From: Muribaculaceae bacterium
Lineage (GTDB): Bacteria; Bacteroidota; Bacteroidia; Bacteroidales; Muribaculaceae
Assembly: GCA_017436845.1 (NCBI GenBank)
Contig: JAFSCJ010000004.1
Span: forward strand, 1 to 55,394
Length of the DNA: 55,394 nucleotides
Direction: 5' to 3'
Part shown: positions 17,262 through 25,904 of the stretch, one piece after another
Layout of the letters: every line of letters starts with the position of its first letter
How positions within the stretch are numbered: position 1 is the stretch's first letter
The notes under the pieces: generated by a model
Told to the model about the DNA's origin: nothing
Seen by the model: only the letters and a program-made list of their open reading frames with translations
The model's database searches: none
Position numbers and translations under genes: made by a program

Positions 17262-17942
17262 CTATTTTCTCATCAGTTGTTTGCGACAATGCATTATGCG
17301 GGCAAAAGCAGTGAGATTAGCAAATACCGCAATAATACCCATTGCTACAACAAGTATTAATATCGGGTCAAATGCCGGAACCTCGGCATTATAGCCATAG
17401 ATACCACATGCAAGAGCTGCTACACTTGTTATAACAACACGCTCAGGACGTTGCATAAATCCTATTTTACATTCTATATCAAGACCTTCGGCACGAGCTC
17501 TCACATAGCTCACCATTATTGAGCCTATCAAAGCAAGGAATGTGATTATTGCGCCTATCTCATATCCAATTTCCATAAGGTAGTAAGTTATACCGCCTAA
17601 TGTAAACAATTCGCAATAACGGTCAAGAACTGAATCATACATTGCTCCGAATGTAGATGTCATTCCGCCCAATCGTGCAACTTGACCATCAAGCATATCA
17701 AATAACGAGAAGATGATTATAGTCGCACCCGACCACGCAATCCAGTAGAACTGGTCAATTACAGTCTCCTGTGTTGAAGCATAAACCATCAATGCCGCAG
17801 CAAGCACATTTCCCAAAAATCCTATTGTTGTTACAACATTTGGAGTAATACCTATTTTAATCATCCCATATACAAGCGGATTTATCACCTTGTATATCAA
17901 TTGCTGTAACGCATCTCGCATTTGTTTAAAAAACCTCTTCAT
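17262..17942 (-). CDS. Phosphatidylinositol-phosphate synthase-like CDP-alcohol phosphatidyltransferase
   Basis: The 226-residue membrane enzyme has a fully canonical CDP-alcohol phosphotransferase motif: [18 protein letters not shown] then AMYDSVLDR, with all four aspartates in register. About six helices are visible. Family members condense CDP-diacylglycerol with an alcohol; next to MIPS and PgpA the likely acceptor is inositol phosphate, giving phosphatidylinositol phosphate. From memory the equivalent in B. thetaiotaomicron is in the BT_1522-1526 cluster. It starts 7 bases after gtrA and ends one base before the AUR1-like gene. Confidence 0.88.
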   Translation of the reverse strand: MKRFFKQMRDALQQLIYKVINPLVYGMIKIGITPNVVTTIGFLGNVLAAALMVYASTQETVIDQFYWIAWSGATIIIFSLFDMLDGQVARLGGMTSTFGAMYDSVLDRYCELFTLGGITYYLMEIGYEIGAIITFLALIGSIMVSYVRARAEGLDIECKIGFMQRPERVVITSVAALACGIYGYNAEVPAFDPILILVVAMGIIAVFANLTAFARIMHCRKQLMRK

Positions 17943-17949
17943 CGTTATA

Positions 17950-18459
17950 TTAGCGTTTTATTTTTGTTGACACTTTTTTTATTGAATCTTTTATGGGTAC
18001 ATTGCGAAAAACAAAATAACGTTGTAACATAAAGTTCCAAAATATTGAAACAATTAGAGACACCGCGAGTTGTGCCACCATGAAACAACCTTTATCAGTA
18101 ACTCCCCAATCGGCAAGGAACGTCAAGCCCGATAATAGATTTGTAACAATATCTGTCCCAAATGAATTTAGCAACAGACTTCCTGTCCACACCATCGCAT
18201 ATTTTATTGCTACATATCGTTTACTACAACCTTTGGGTTGGAATGTCCATTTGTAATTTATACTGCAATTAACCACCCCTCCGGTAGCGGCACCTATTGC
18301 CTTTGCAATAAACGCATCCGGGATAACGAACGCAAACAATACGAAACTCAACCCCATATCTATCCACGAAGCTATCTGTGAGGAAACAGAAGCTTTCAAG
18401 AACATCAGAAGCCCTTTGGCTTTCTTTGGTTTCTCTTTTATATTTTCCTGTGTTTCCAT
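17950..18459 (-). CDS. GtrA family membrane protein
   Basis: The 169-residue protein has four membrane helices in a GtrA-like pattern, with [18 protein letters not shown] in the first helix and [20 protein letters not shown], the family's most recognisable stretch, in the second. GtrA proteins are thought to help move polyprenyl-linked sugars or other lipids across the inner membrane. Placement between PgpA and the phosphatidylinositol-phosphate synthase suggests a part in inositol-lipid handling here, perhaps flipping, but this is inference. A lysine-rich N-terminal tail (about 20 residues) precedes the first helix. Gaps to neighbours are 4 and 7 bases. Confidence 0.85.
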   Translation of the reverse strand: METQENIKEKPKKAKGLLMFLKASVSSQIASWIDMGLSFVLFAFVIPDAFIAKAIGAATGGVVNCSINYKWTFQPKGCSKRYVAIKYAMVWTGSLLLNSFGTDIVTNLLSGLTFLADWGVTDKGCFMVAQLAVSLIVSIFWNFMLQRYFVFRNVPIKDSIKKVSTKIKR

Positions 18460-18463
18460 GTTA

Positions 18464-18943
18464 TCAAATGAAATAGTTTAACAATAATATTACTATCGCA
18501 CCATACACTCCGGCAAGAACATCATCGGCCATGATACCATACCCGCTTTTAAGGTTTTCCATCTTTCTAACGCCTAATGGCTTCACCATATCAAAGAAAC
18601 GGAAAAGAACAAATGCCACAAGGATTATGTACCATTTTGCGTCATGAGGGACAGCGAGCAACGTTATCCACATTCCCACTACCTCATCAATCACTACTCG
18701 CGAAGGGTCTTCGCCCCAATATCGCTCTGCAACTGTTGATGACCACACTCCCAAAATAGTGAACACCACAATCAAAAGTGCAGTTATCGTCATCCATGAA
18801 CAATAGCTCAAGAAAAGAAATATTGGTAACCACACAGCAATTGCAAAGACAGCGCCCATAGTACCCGGTCCCCAAGGAAAATATCCGGCGCCACATGCAG
18901 TTGCTATAATTTTGTGTATGAGTGGAAATTTTTTCATCCTCAA
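18464..18943 (-). CDS. Phosphatidylglycerophosphatase A-like protein
   Basis: The 159-residue membrane phosphatase fits the PgpA family: GAGYFPWGPGTMGAV, VVIDEVVGMWITLLAVP, FRFFDMVKPLGVRKME and YGIMADDVLAGVYGA carry the conserved acidic residues. PgpA removes phosphate from phosphatidylglycerol phosphate. In this cluster the more likely substrate is phosphatidylinositol phosphate, as proposed for the corresponding gene in Bacteroides inositol-lipid clusters; a housekeeping phosphatidylglycerol role cannot be excluded. It is 6 bases behind the ATP-grasp gene and 4 bases before gtrA. Confidence 0.88.
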   Translation of the reverse strand: MRMKKFPLIHKIIATACGAGYFPWGPGTMGAVFAIAVWLPIFLFLSYCSWMTITALLIVVFTILGVWSSTVAERYWGEDPSRVVIDEVVGMWITLLAVPHDAKWYIILVAFVLFRFFDMVKPLGVRKMENLKSGYGIMADDVLAGVYGAIVILLLNYFI

Positions 18944-18949
18944 TATCTT

Positions 18950-19816
18950 TTATTTTCTATATTCTTTAATCTCAGCCATAATTGCCTTAGCAATACTTGA
19001 AGCTGCCTCGGCACGGCATGGCGCATAGCTTGGCCAGTCGTTAAAACTAATCAGTTTCACCTCGCCGGCAGCAGATATTATGCAATCACCACCATATATC
19101 TTCACATTCAATTCATCGGCTGTTTTTACACATAGAGTTTTTATCTTTTGCCCTATTGCTTTGATTGCTTCATTGCCGGTATTCAATAGTTCATAACCAT
19201 ATTTGCCTCCATTGGCAACAAACGGACAGAACCAATAAAAGAACGGTTGACCTTTCACGCCATAGAATTTCACTAAATCTCCTGTCAAATGTTTGCTTAT
19301 AACAGCTCGTGGTATCCCTCGCAAAAAGTATTCTTGCAACATTTCTTGAGCCTCTTCTGCATGACGCACATAAGTTACATCCTCTTTGTGCATAGCATGT
19401 TGATCACCTCGCTTAATCCAGCATTGGGCAATATTGGCTTTCTGAAGACGATTTTTCACGACCTCATCGGTATTCACGACAAAACTTTCAGGATAAGGGA
19501 TATTGTTTCCTAAAAGAATGCGTGTCATGCGCTCACGCACACAATTTTCTATTCCATAGCCGGAGTTCAGTACCAATCTACCCTCATCCTCCATCTTTTG
19601 CAATAATGCAATAGATTTTAGATCACGACACATGTTCACAATGATGCTCTCCTCAACCTTTCCAGCGAGAAATTGCTCCTCACTATAAATTTTCACCTCA
19701 CAGCCACGCTTGCGCAACTGCTCGGCAACCATGTTTAATATCGTCGCGTCATTGCCTATGTGATTAGGGGAATACACCCCGGCTCTCATTATCGCAGCTA
19801 TTTTTATCTCAGACAT
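18950..19816 (-). CDS. ATP-grasp domain protein in the inositol-lipid operon
   Basis: The 288-residue protein (start MSEIKIAAIMRAGVYS) resembles ATP-grasp carboxylate-amine or carboxylate-thiol ligases. An N-terminal pre-ATP-grasp part with NHIGNDATILNMVAEQLRKRG is followed by the nucleotide-binding region (CWIKRGDQHAMHKEDVTYV, ISKHLTGDLVKFYGV) and a C-terminal metal-binding part (KIYGGDCIISAAGEVKLIS then FNDWPSYAPCR). The product is unknown. A longer frame opens at 19876, but the chosen ATG overlaps the preceding stop as ATGTCTGA, typical for coupled genes. It may add an amino acid or similar group to a small molecule or lipid headgroup. Such a gene is not part of the core inositol-lipid pathway as I know it. 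Confidence 0.75.
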   Translation of the reverse strand: MSEIKIAAIMRAGVYSPNHIGNDATILNMVAEQLRKRGCEVKIYSEEQFLAGKVEESIIVNMCRDLKSIALLQKMEDEGRLVLNSGYGIENCVRERMTRILLGNNIPYPESFVVNTDEVVKNRLQKANIAQCWIKRGDQHAMHKEDVTYVRHAEEAQEMLQEYFLRGIPRAVISKHLTGDLVKFYGVKGQPFFYWFCPFVANGGKYGYELLNTGNEAIKAIGQKIKTLCVKTADELNVKIYGGDCIISAAGEVKLISFNDWPSYAPCRAEAASSIAKAIMAEIKEYRK

Positions 19817-20537
19817 TATCTTTATTTTTCTTGCGTTCCACTTCCTTGACAAACTCATTGGCTGTTGAGATGTCATTTACATGGTCAACATCTATAATCT
19901 TCTCAAATTCATAAGCCTGCAACTTCAATCCAGCCTTAACCAATTCTCGCTGATAATCGCGCATATCAGTTATACCGTTTTGAATACAGTCATTCAGCAC
20001 TTTGACGGCCTTGACGCTCAAGGCATATATACCTCCCGATATGATGCGAACTTCGTCCCATGATTCATCACTGAATTTTGTGATATAATTATTTTCATCG
20101 ACATCTATATATAAAGGAATTTCGTCATCGATAAATGATGTTACTGCCATATAGCCATCAACATCATTGTCTTTTTCAAATGCGTCAATATATTTGACAA
20201 ACTCATCTTCATCAAAGACTGAATCAACTGTTGAAAGACAGAACTTATCATCTTTCAGTCTGTCGCTGATTTCATAGAAACTCAACAAAGAACCTTCGGT
20301 TGATTTTACAATAACATCGAGCGGGATGGGCAATTCAAGAGATTGAAGATAGTCTCTCACCTCGTCCATCTCATCATTTATTATAATACTTATAGCAGTA
20401 GCCTTGCATCTTATGAACGAGTCGATAAGACGCTTTATCATGGGCTCTCCGCCAATCTTTACAAGTGGCTTGGGAAGTATCTCCCCTTCACTTGCCATGC
20501 GGGAACCTTTGCCGGCTGCTATAATCGCAAATTTCAT
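19809..20537 (-). CDS. MobA-like nucleotidyltransferase (possible CDP/inositol-phosphate activator)
   Basis: The 242-residue protein has the sugar-nucleotidyltransferase fold: FAIIAAGKGSRMASEGEILP with KPLVKIGGEPM, a metal-binding segment CLSTVDSVFDEDEF, and a late IDVDHVNDISTANEF. It is expected to couple a phosphorylated small molecule to CTP or another NTP. In hyperthermophiles a related domain makes CDP-inositol from inositol phosphate for a CDP-alcohol transferase, and here both a MIPS and an extra CDP-alcohol transferase are present, so CDP-inositol is a testable guess. Phosphocholine cytidylyltransferase-like activity is another option. It follows pdxA by 9 bases and overlaps the ATP-grasp gene by 8. 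Confidence 0.8.
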   Translation of the reverse strand: MKFAIIAAGKGSRMASEGEILPKPLVKIGGEPMIKRLIDSFIRCKATAISIIINDEMDEVRDYLQSLELPIPLDVIVKSTEGSLLSFYEISDRLKDDKFCLSTVDSVFDEDEFVKYIDAFEKDNDVDGYMAVTSFIDDEIPLYIDVDENNYITKFSDESWDEVRIISGGIYALSVKAVKVLNDCIQNGITDMRDYQRELVKAGLKLQAYEFEKIIDVDHVNDISTANEFVKEVERKKNKDNV

Positions 20538-20546
20538 TCTTCGAGT

Positions 20547-21650
20547 TTATACCTCTGTGTCATCTTTGGTTAAATCCAGCACCACATTATCGCCACTCTT
20601 GTCAAAGTATTGACGGCGCAATGGATTACGCCTTATAAACGCATACTCTTTGCGATTGCGAAATATATCAATCGCTTTATATATCGCTTCTCTGAACGAT
20701 GCTTCAGATGCCTCGCCTTTACCTGCTATATCATAACCAGTGCCATGATCGGGTGATGTGCGCACCATCGGCAATCCGGCAGTGAAATTAACACCGCTTT
20801 CCATGGCAATAGTTTTAAATGGAGCAAGACCTTGATCGTGGTACATTGCAAGGATTCCATCAAAACGAGCAAATTGTCCGCTTCCAAACAAGCCATCGGC
20901 AGCATAAGGGCCAAAACATTGAATCTTTTCTCCTTGTACTTCCTCTATGGCAGGCTTTATTATCTCTTGCTCCTCTTTGCCAAGCAATCCATTCTCTCCT
21001 GCATGAGGATTTAATGATAACACCGCTATGCGAGGGCAATCAAATCCAAAATCTTTTTTTAACGACTCATTGAAAATGCGCAATTTTTCTATTATTGTAT
21101 CCTTTGTTATTGCTCCTGGGACATCGGCAATAGGAAGGTGAGTTGTAACTAATGCAACTCGCACATTGTCATTACACAAAATCATCAACGACTTGTTGCC
21201 ATCGCCTATAGACGCTTCCAAATATTCAGTGTGTCCGGGAAAGGTAAACGTTTCACTTTGGATATTGTGTTTATTTATAGGAGCTGTTACAAGCACATCT
21301 ATTTCGCCATTTCGCAAATCGGCAACTGCACGCTCCAATGCATCAAAAGCCGCTTTGCCCGCAATCTCAGTTGAAACTCCAGGCTCCACTTTTACCTCTT
21401 CAGAGACTACATTTATGATATTATAACCGCCATCTCTTGCATCAAGAGCCGATACTATTTGATTAAAATTAAATGGTGCAATATCTAATGATTTCCTATA
21501 AAACGCAGCAATCTTTGCCGAGCCATAAACAACGGGGGTACACAATTCCAATATGCGATCATCCTCCAATGTCTTGAGAATAACTTCATACCCCACTCCA
21601 TTGATATCGCCTTGGGTAATGCCCACTTTTATTTTTCTGTTTTCTTTCAT
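20547..21650 (-). CDS. pdxA: 4-hydroxythreonine-4-phosphate dehydrogenase PdxA
   Basis: The product (367 residues from MKENRKIKVGITQGD) matches PdxA, an NAD-dependent enzyme of pyridoxal 5'-phosphate synthesis. Conserved parts include GITQGDINGVGYEV, TAPINKHNIQ, FPGHTEYLEA, LSLNPHAGENGLLG, AMYHDQGLAPFKT and RTSPDHGTGYDIAGKG with the metal-binding histidines. An ATG four codons further upstream (21662) is possible; I prefer 21650 because homologues start near this point. It opens the eight-gene operon that continues into the nucleotidyltransferase and inositol-lipid genes. PLP is needed by serine palmitoyltransferase, the first sphingolipid enzyme, which may explain the linkage; that is inference. 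Confidence 0.93.
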   Translation of the reverse strand: MKENRKIKVGITQGDINGVGYEVILKTLEDDRILELCTPVVYGSAKIAAFYRKSLDIAPFNFNQIVSALDARDGGYNIINVVSEEVKVEPGVSTEIAGKAAFDALERAVADLRNGEIDVLVTAPINKHNIQSETFTFPGHTEYLEASIGDGNKSLMILCNDNVRVALVTTHLPIADVPGAITKDTIIEKLRIFNESLKKDFGFDCPRIAVLSLNPHAGENGLLGKEEQEIIKPAIEEVQGEKIQCFGPYAADGLFGSGQFARFDGILAMYHDQGLAPFKTIAMESGVNFTAGLPMVRTSPDHGTGYDIAGKGEASEASFREAIYKAIDIFRNRKEYAFIRRNPLRRQYFDKSGDNVVLDLTKDDTEV

Positions 21651-21844
21651 TGGTATATACATAATAATTCACAGAGAGTCAACATATTAACACTTTTCAA
21701 GAATTATTTCGTTAACTTTCTGTCATTTTACAATCAGCTAAGGTAGTCATTATTCTTCAAATAGGCATAATTTCCCCTCAAAATTCAACCAAAAGTAAAA
21801 CCAATGGCATTTTTAGTCAAAAAACAATGCGTCCTGCATCTTTT

Positions 21845-22879
21845 TCAGTTTTTCTCTTGGGCTTTGCCGGCAAGCATGCCACATGCCGCCATGATATCTT
21901 CGCCTCGAGAGGTGCGGATGGTTGCTGTAATGCCCAATTCATTCAACCGGTCGCGGAAAGCTATCATTGCCGGCTCTGAAGTCGTTTTGAGGTCAACTCC
22001 CGGAATGGCATGGAAACGAATGAGGTTTACTCGGCTGTTAAGACCTTTGAGCAATCGAGCAAGAGCATCGGCATGACGCAAATCGTCATTCAATCCTCTA
22101 AACATTATATATTCAACCGACAAGCGACGCTGATGGGCAAAATCATAATTACTCAACAACGACAAGACTTCTCTTAATGGATAGGCCTTTTCAACCGGCA
22201 TTAACGACAACCGTTCTTGCGAATAAGGAGAATGAACACTTATTGCAATGTGTACTTTTGTAGCGTCGAGCAATGTCTGCAATTCTTTTATTTTACCTAT
22301 CGAAGAAACAGTTATGCGTTTAGGACTCCACGCAAATCCCCATGACTCGGTCAACACCTCAATCGCTCCAAGCACAGCATCAAGATTATCCATTGGCTCT
22401 CCCATCCCCATGAACACGATATTTGTGAGCTTCTCACTTTCAGGGATTGAGAGTATCTGGTTTATAATATCGGCCGATGTCAAGTTTCCATGAAACCCTT
22501 GCTTCCCGGTCATGCAAAAACTACAATTCATTTTACACCCTGCTTGTGATGACACACACAATGTTGCACGTTCCTTGTCGGGAATATACACCGCCTCAAT
22601 ATCTCGACCACCTACACCCTCAAACAGATATTTCACAGTGCCATCGATTGAGCGAGCTTCCATTTTAGGGGCAAATCGTCCCACACAATAATCTTCAGCC
22701 AATCGGGCACGCGCTTTCTTCGACAGGTTTGTCATCTCCTCAATATCAACAACCCGTTTTTCATAAAGCCATTGAGCCATTTGCTTTGCTGAAAAAGCAG
22801 GCATTCCACACTCCGATGCCACTTCACGCAATCTACTTAGCGTCATCCCTATCAAAGGTATTTTGTCTGTTGGTTTCAT
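21845..22879 (-). CDS. rlmN: Dual-specificity RNA methyltransferase RlmN
   Basis: The 344-residue radical-SAM enzyme methylates C2 of A2503 in 23S rRNA and of A37 in some tRNAs. The cluster motif CKMNCSFCMTGKQGF, the following NIVFMGMGEPMDN, HIAISVHSPYSQERLSLMP, and the C-terminal segment IRTSRGEDIMAACGML with the catalytic-cycle cysteine are all present. Length is normal. It is monocistronic; a TAACTTTG box at 22908-22915 could be its promoter, giving a leader of about 30 bases. It is divergent from the SGNH hydrolase gene. Confidence 0.96.
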   Translation of the reverse strand: MKPTDKIPLIGMTLSRLREVASECGMPAFSAKQMAQWLYEKRVVDIEEMTNLSKKARARLAEDYCVGRFAPKMEARSIDGTVKYLFEGVGGRDIEAVYIPDKERATLCVSSQAGCKMNCSFCMTGKQGFHGNLTSADIINQILSIPESEKLTNIVFMGMGEPMDNLDAVLGAIEVLTESWGFAWSPKRITVSSIGKIKELQTLLDATKVHIAISVHSPYSQERLSLMPVEKAYPLREVLSLLSNYDFAHQRRLSVEYIMFRGLNDDLRHADALARLLKGLNSRVNLIRFHAIPGVDLKTTSEPAMIAFRDRLNELGITATIRTSRGEDIMAACGMLAGKAQEKN

Positions 22880-22936
22880 ATTGAGCGGTTATTGAATAAA
22901 TCTACAACAAAGTTAGGGAATAATAGCAAAATAATG

Positions 22937-22944
22937 TAATTTTG
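22937..22944 (+). promoter_or_regulatory. -7 box (TAATTTTG) of the SGNH hydrolase gene
   Basis: TAATTTTG fits the Bacteroidetes -7 consensus and lies 34 bases before the ATG. The -33 element is weak. Confidence 0.55.
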
Positions 22945-22978
22945 CAGAAAACATTTAATAAATCAATACCTCAAAATT

Positions 22979-24277
22979 ATGTTACGAAAACTATTTTTAG
23001 CCTCAATCACATGTTTAAGCACCATGGCAATAAATGCCAATGACGTATATGACTACCTTTCACAAGACGCTCCGGCAGCAAACACATATACCCCTTATTA
23101 TCATCAACGTGCATCCCACTTTGCCACTTTACCCATTGACAATAATGACATCATCTTCTTAGGCAACAGCCTAAGTGATAATGGGCTATGGTATGAAATG
23201 TTTGATAATCCGGACATCAAAAATCGTGGTATCATCGGAGATATCGTTCAAGGAATTTCTGATCGCTTAGGTTTTGTTACAAAAGGCAAGCCCCAAAAGA
23301 TATTCCTTTTAATCGGTGTAAATGATGTATCGCATCACCTCACTGCCGACAGCATTGTTACAGCAGTAGAAAAACTTGTCGTAAAAATCAAAAACGAATC
23401 TCCTGAAACTGAATTATATCTACAAAGTTGGCTCCCTATCAATAACGATTTCAAACGTTACAAAAACATGATAGGGAAAGAAATGACCATTCTTCATGGC
23501 AACGTGCTACTTGAACAAGTCGCTCGCCGCCAAGGAGTAACATGGATCAACCTGTTCCCTGTTTTTGCCGACCGCGATTGCAAACTCCCCAAAGAACTAA
23601 CCAACGACGGCTTGCACCTCAATGAAAAAGGGTACAAAATGTGGCGTGACGAAGTAGCAAAATATGTTGCACCCAATCAAGAGCTAAGCGAAGGCGAAAT
23701 TTACCCTATCGACAGCGAAGATATCCTCATTTTAGGAAACAATCTTGTGGGTGGTGCTGAATGGCATGAACTTCTCAATAATCCAAATGTAAAATCTCGC
23801 TACACATGGCCCGATGTTGTGAACAGTCTCCCTGCTCTTGCTAAAAAAATTGCAGCCAATAAGCCCAAAACAATCGTTCTACAATCAAGCTACAACCTTG
23901 TTGACAATATGCCCAAAGGACACAACTTGAGTGCTGATTTCAATGCCGATATTATTGTTGAAAAGATGACTGAAGCCATCAATGCCATTCGCGAGCAATC
24001 ACCCGAAACAGAAATCATCATGCAAAGCCTCATTCCCGTTAATTCTTCTTACGAAAAATATGCAGCATTTGCAGGCTCGGCTAAAAAAGTGAAAGCAGCG
24101 AACAAAAAGCTACAAAAACTCGCTAAAAAGTCTAAAGTTACTTGGGTTGACGTTTATAGCGCACTTGCTGATGAAAATGGCGACCTCAAATCCGAATATA
24201 CCAACGATGGATTCAAACTCATGGGTAAAGGCTACAGCGCATGGGGCGAAGTCCTCAAGCCCTATTTAAATAAGTAA
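22979..24277 (+). CDS. Secreted protein with two SGNH/GDSL hydrolase domains, the second lacking catalytic Ser and His
   Basis: The 432-residue protein has a signal peptide (cleavage near residue 20) and two similar SGNH domains, about 25-232 and 242-432. The first keeps the catalytic set: LGNSLSDNG (Ser64), IGVND (Asn115) and NDGLHLNEKGY (Asp210, His213). The second copies the layout but reads LGNNLVGG (Asn255 instead of Ser), SSYNLVDN (Asn306 kept) and NDGFKLMGKGY (Asp410 kept, Lys413 instead of His). The first domain should act as an esterase on acetylated sugars or a phospholipid-like substrate in the periplasm; the second probably binds or scaffolds. The domains likely arose by duplication. 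A small membrane-protein gene follows after 13 bases. Confidence 0.9.
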   Translation: MLRKLFLASITCLSTMAINANDVYDYLSQDAPAANTYTPYYHQRASHFATLPIDNNDIIFLGNSLSDNGLWYEMFDNPDIKNRGIIGDIVQGISDRLGFVTKGKPQKIFLLIGVNDVSHHLTADSIVTAVEKLVVKIKNESPETELYLQSWLPINNDFKRYKNMIGKEMTILHGNVLLEQVARRQGVTWINLFPVFADRDCKLPKELTNDGLHLNEKGYKMWRDEVAKYVAPNQELSEGEIYPIDSEDILILGNNLVGGAEWHELLNNPNVKSRYTWPDVVNSLPALAKKIAANKPKTIVLQSSYNLVDNMPKGHNLSADFNADIIVEKMTEAINAIREQSPETEIIMQSLIPVNSSYEKYAAFAGSAKKVKAANKKLQKLAKKSKVTWVDVYSALADENGDLKSEYTNDGFKLMGKGYSAWGEVLKPYLNK

Positions 24278-24290
24278 TCATTAATACGTA

Positions 24291-24497
24291 ATGAAACCAT
24301 ACGTTAAAACATCTATCATAGAAGCTCTCGTCTTTGGAGTTATAATGACAATCCTATATGTTCTAGGGGGAATTATAGGTATATTTGATCATCCCAAAAG
24401 CGCATGGGAAATATTTATCTATTGCGGAGGTTGTTCCATATTTATGTTTTTATTTTATCTATGGGACAATTACCGAAAGTGCAAGAAATCAAAATAG
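24291..24497 (+). CDS. Small membrane protein, 68 aa
   Basis: The product has two hydrophobic helices (about 8-31 and 41-59) and a basic C-terminus (YRKCKKSK). I do not recognise a family. It starts 13 bases after the SGNH hydrolase stop and is probably co-transcribed. Its last 9 bases overlap the end of the convergent recO gene, and no terminator hairpin separates them. Confidence 0.6.
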   Translation: MKPYVKTSIIEALVFGVIMTILYVLGGIIGIFDHPKSAWEIFIYCGGCSIFMFLFYLWDNYRKCKKSK

Positions 24498-25211
24498 CGC
24501 TCGCAAAACGTCGATTGATTTCAACGACGCCAATGATGCACAATGAATAGTGTAATATTCCAATATGACATCTAACATCTGATTCCGGTTTTCCCGCGAA
24601 AGCCGGAATCGGTGCATATTATCAAAGGTCATTCGCGACAATAAAGCAACCACCGCCGCCTCCTGTTGCCCTAAATATTGCGAATGTAATGGAACTGTTA
24701 CACGAAACACACCATCAACCATATCAAAAATGCGACCATATTGATAAGTCGAAACATCAGGCTCAATTCCAATAAACCGCCCCAATCTATACAAGAAACA
24801 CAAATGAAAATTGGCAACGCCCTTAGTCGCATCATTCAGCCTCTCTATCGACTGACGCAAGAAAAGATATAACGCCTTATCCTCTTGACTTTCTCGCAAA
24901 ATAACCGATAATAATTCGGCAATAAATAGAGCCAATGCACTCTTTATGGGATTGGAATGAATACCATGAGAAATAATATCAGCTTTAGGCTCCTTCATTA
25001 TATATATATCCTGTCCATGTCGGATATCAGCAACACATTCAAACGTTCCAAGAGGCATCATCAATGCACGACGACGAGCAGCCTCACGCCCCGAACCGGC
25101 AGGCAACAGAAAGGACACTCGCCCCAATTCAAGCGAGTAGGTACTCAATATCGAATGCTTCTCATTATATTTTATCGTGCGCAACGCCACACAATGCAAT
25201 GACCGCAACAT
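24489..25211 (-). CDS. recO: DNA repair protein RecO
   Basis: The 240-residue protein fits RecO of Bacteroidetes, which helps load RecA onto SSB-coated DNA in the RecF pathway. The N-terminal OB-like domain (about 1-80) starts LRSLHCVALRTIKYNEKHSI and contains GRVSFLLPAGSGREAARRRA and MMPLGTFECVADIRHGQDIY. The C-terminal helical part has NPIKSALALFIAELLSVILRE. The zinc-binding cysteines found in some RecO proteins are not evident. It is monocistronic and convergent with the small membrane gene. Confidence 0.88.
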   Translation of the reverse strand: MLRSLHCVALRTIKYNEKHSILSTYSLELGRVSFLLPAGSGREAARRRALMMPLGTFECVADIRHGQDIYIMKEPKADIISHGIHSNPIKSALALFIAELLSVILRESQEDKALYLFLRQSIERLNDATKGVANFHLCFLYRLGRFIGIEPDVSTYQYGRIFDMVDGVFRVTVPLHSQYLGQQEAAVVALLSRMTFDNMHRFRLSRENRNQMLDVILEYYTIHCASLASLKSIDVLRALF

Positions 25212-25325
25212 AACATTAGGGAAATAAAATCGACTGCAAAATAAACAAATTGCCTCTAAAACTCATTCAATCAACTATTAAAAAGCCGACAAAAAAGATT
25301 AAATACTGCATTTTTTTGAAAAATA

Positions 25326-25357
25326 TTTGTGAGATTAAAAAAATGTGCGTACCTTTG
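25326..25357 (+). promoter_or_regulatory. Promoter of the tRNA-Glu / rpsT / tRNA-Glu unit
   Basis: TTTG (25326-25329), a 20-base spacer and TACCTTTG (25350-25357) fit the consensus closely. The first tRNA-Glu begins 21 bases downstream. Confidence 0.8.
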
Positions 25358-25377
25358 CAATCGCTTTTAAACCAAAT

Positions 25378-25449
25378 GGCCCATTCGTCTATTGGTTAGG
25401 ACGCAAGATTTTCATTCTTGAAAGAGGAGTTCGATTCTCCTATGGGCTA
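25378..25449 (+). tRNA. tRNA-Glu (UUC)
   Basis: A full cloverleaf can be drawn. The acceptor stem pairs GGCCCAT with ATGGGCT (first pair G-U), the anticodon stem CAAGA/TCTTG encloses loop TTTTCAT with anticodon TTC, and the T arm is GAGGAGTTCGATTCTCC-like. CCA is not encoded. It differs from the second copy at 25776 by one base in the D loop. Confidence 0.95.
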
Positions 25450-25489
25450 CTAAGTAAACATAATAATAAGATTTAAAGATTAATTTATA

Positions 25490-25747
25490 ATGGCAAATCA
25501 TAAATCAGCTCTAAAGAGAATTCGCCAAACAGAGTCAAGAAGACTTCGCAACCGTTATTATGCTAAAACAGCTCGTAATGCAGTTCGTCGTATCCGCAAA
25601 ATGACAGACCAAGCAGAAGCTCAAGCAGCATTCAAAACAGTGTGCGCAATGCTTGATCGTCTTGCGAGCAAAAAGGCAATCTCTAAAAACAAAGCAGCTA
25701 ACCTAAAGAGCAAACTTGCTCACCACATTAACAAGCTTGCCGCTTAA
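25490..25747 (+). CDS. rpsT: Small ribosomal subunit protein bS20
   Basis: The 85-residue protein is a standard bS20, binding 16S rRNA early in 30S assembly. It begins [20 protein letters not shown], continues [19 protein letters not shown], and ends [13 protein letters not shown]. It sits between two nearly identical tRNA-Glu genes on the same strand, 40 bases after the first and 28 bases before the second, so one transcript processed at the tRNAs is likely. The promoter lies ahead of the first tRNA and the terminator follows the second. Confidence 0.98.
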   Translation: MANHKSALKRIRQTESRRLRNRYYAKTARNAVRRIRKMTDQAEAQAAFKTVCAMLDRLASKKAISKNKAANLKSKLAHHINKLAA

Positions 25748-25775
25748 TTAGGTATCTCTTAACAGAAGATTTTCC

Positions 25776-25847
25776 GGCCCATTCGTCTATCGGTTAGGAC
25801 GCAAGATTTTCATTCTTGAAAGAGGAGTTCGATTCTCCTATGGGCTA
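25776..25847 (+). tRNA. tRNA-Glu (UUC), second copy
   Basis: Identical to the copy at 25378 apart from one D-loop base (TATC instead of TATT). It follows rpsT by 28 bases and precedes a strong terminator. Confidence 0.95.
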
Positions 25848-25850
25848 CGA

Positions 25851-25882
25851 AAGGACATTTCTCTCGGAAATGTCCTTTTTTT
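25851..25882 (+). terminator. Terminator after the second tRNA-Glu
   Basis: AAGGACATTTC, loop TCTCG, GAAATGTCCTT, then a T run. Eleven paired bases directly behind the tRNA. Confidence 0.95.
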
Positions 25883-25904
25883 CATTAATTCTCATCCACA
25901 CAAA

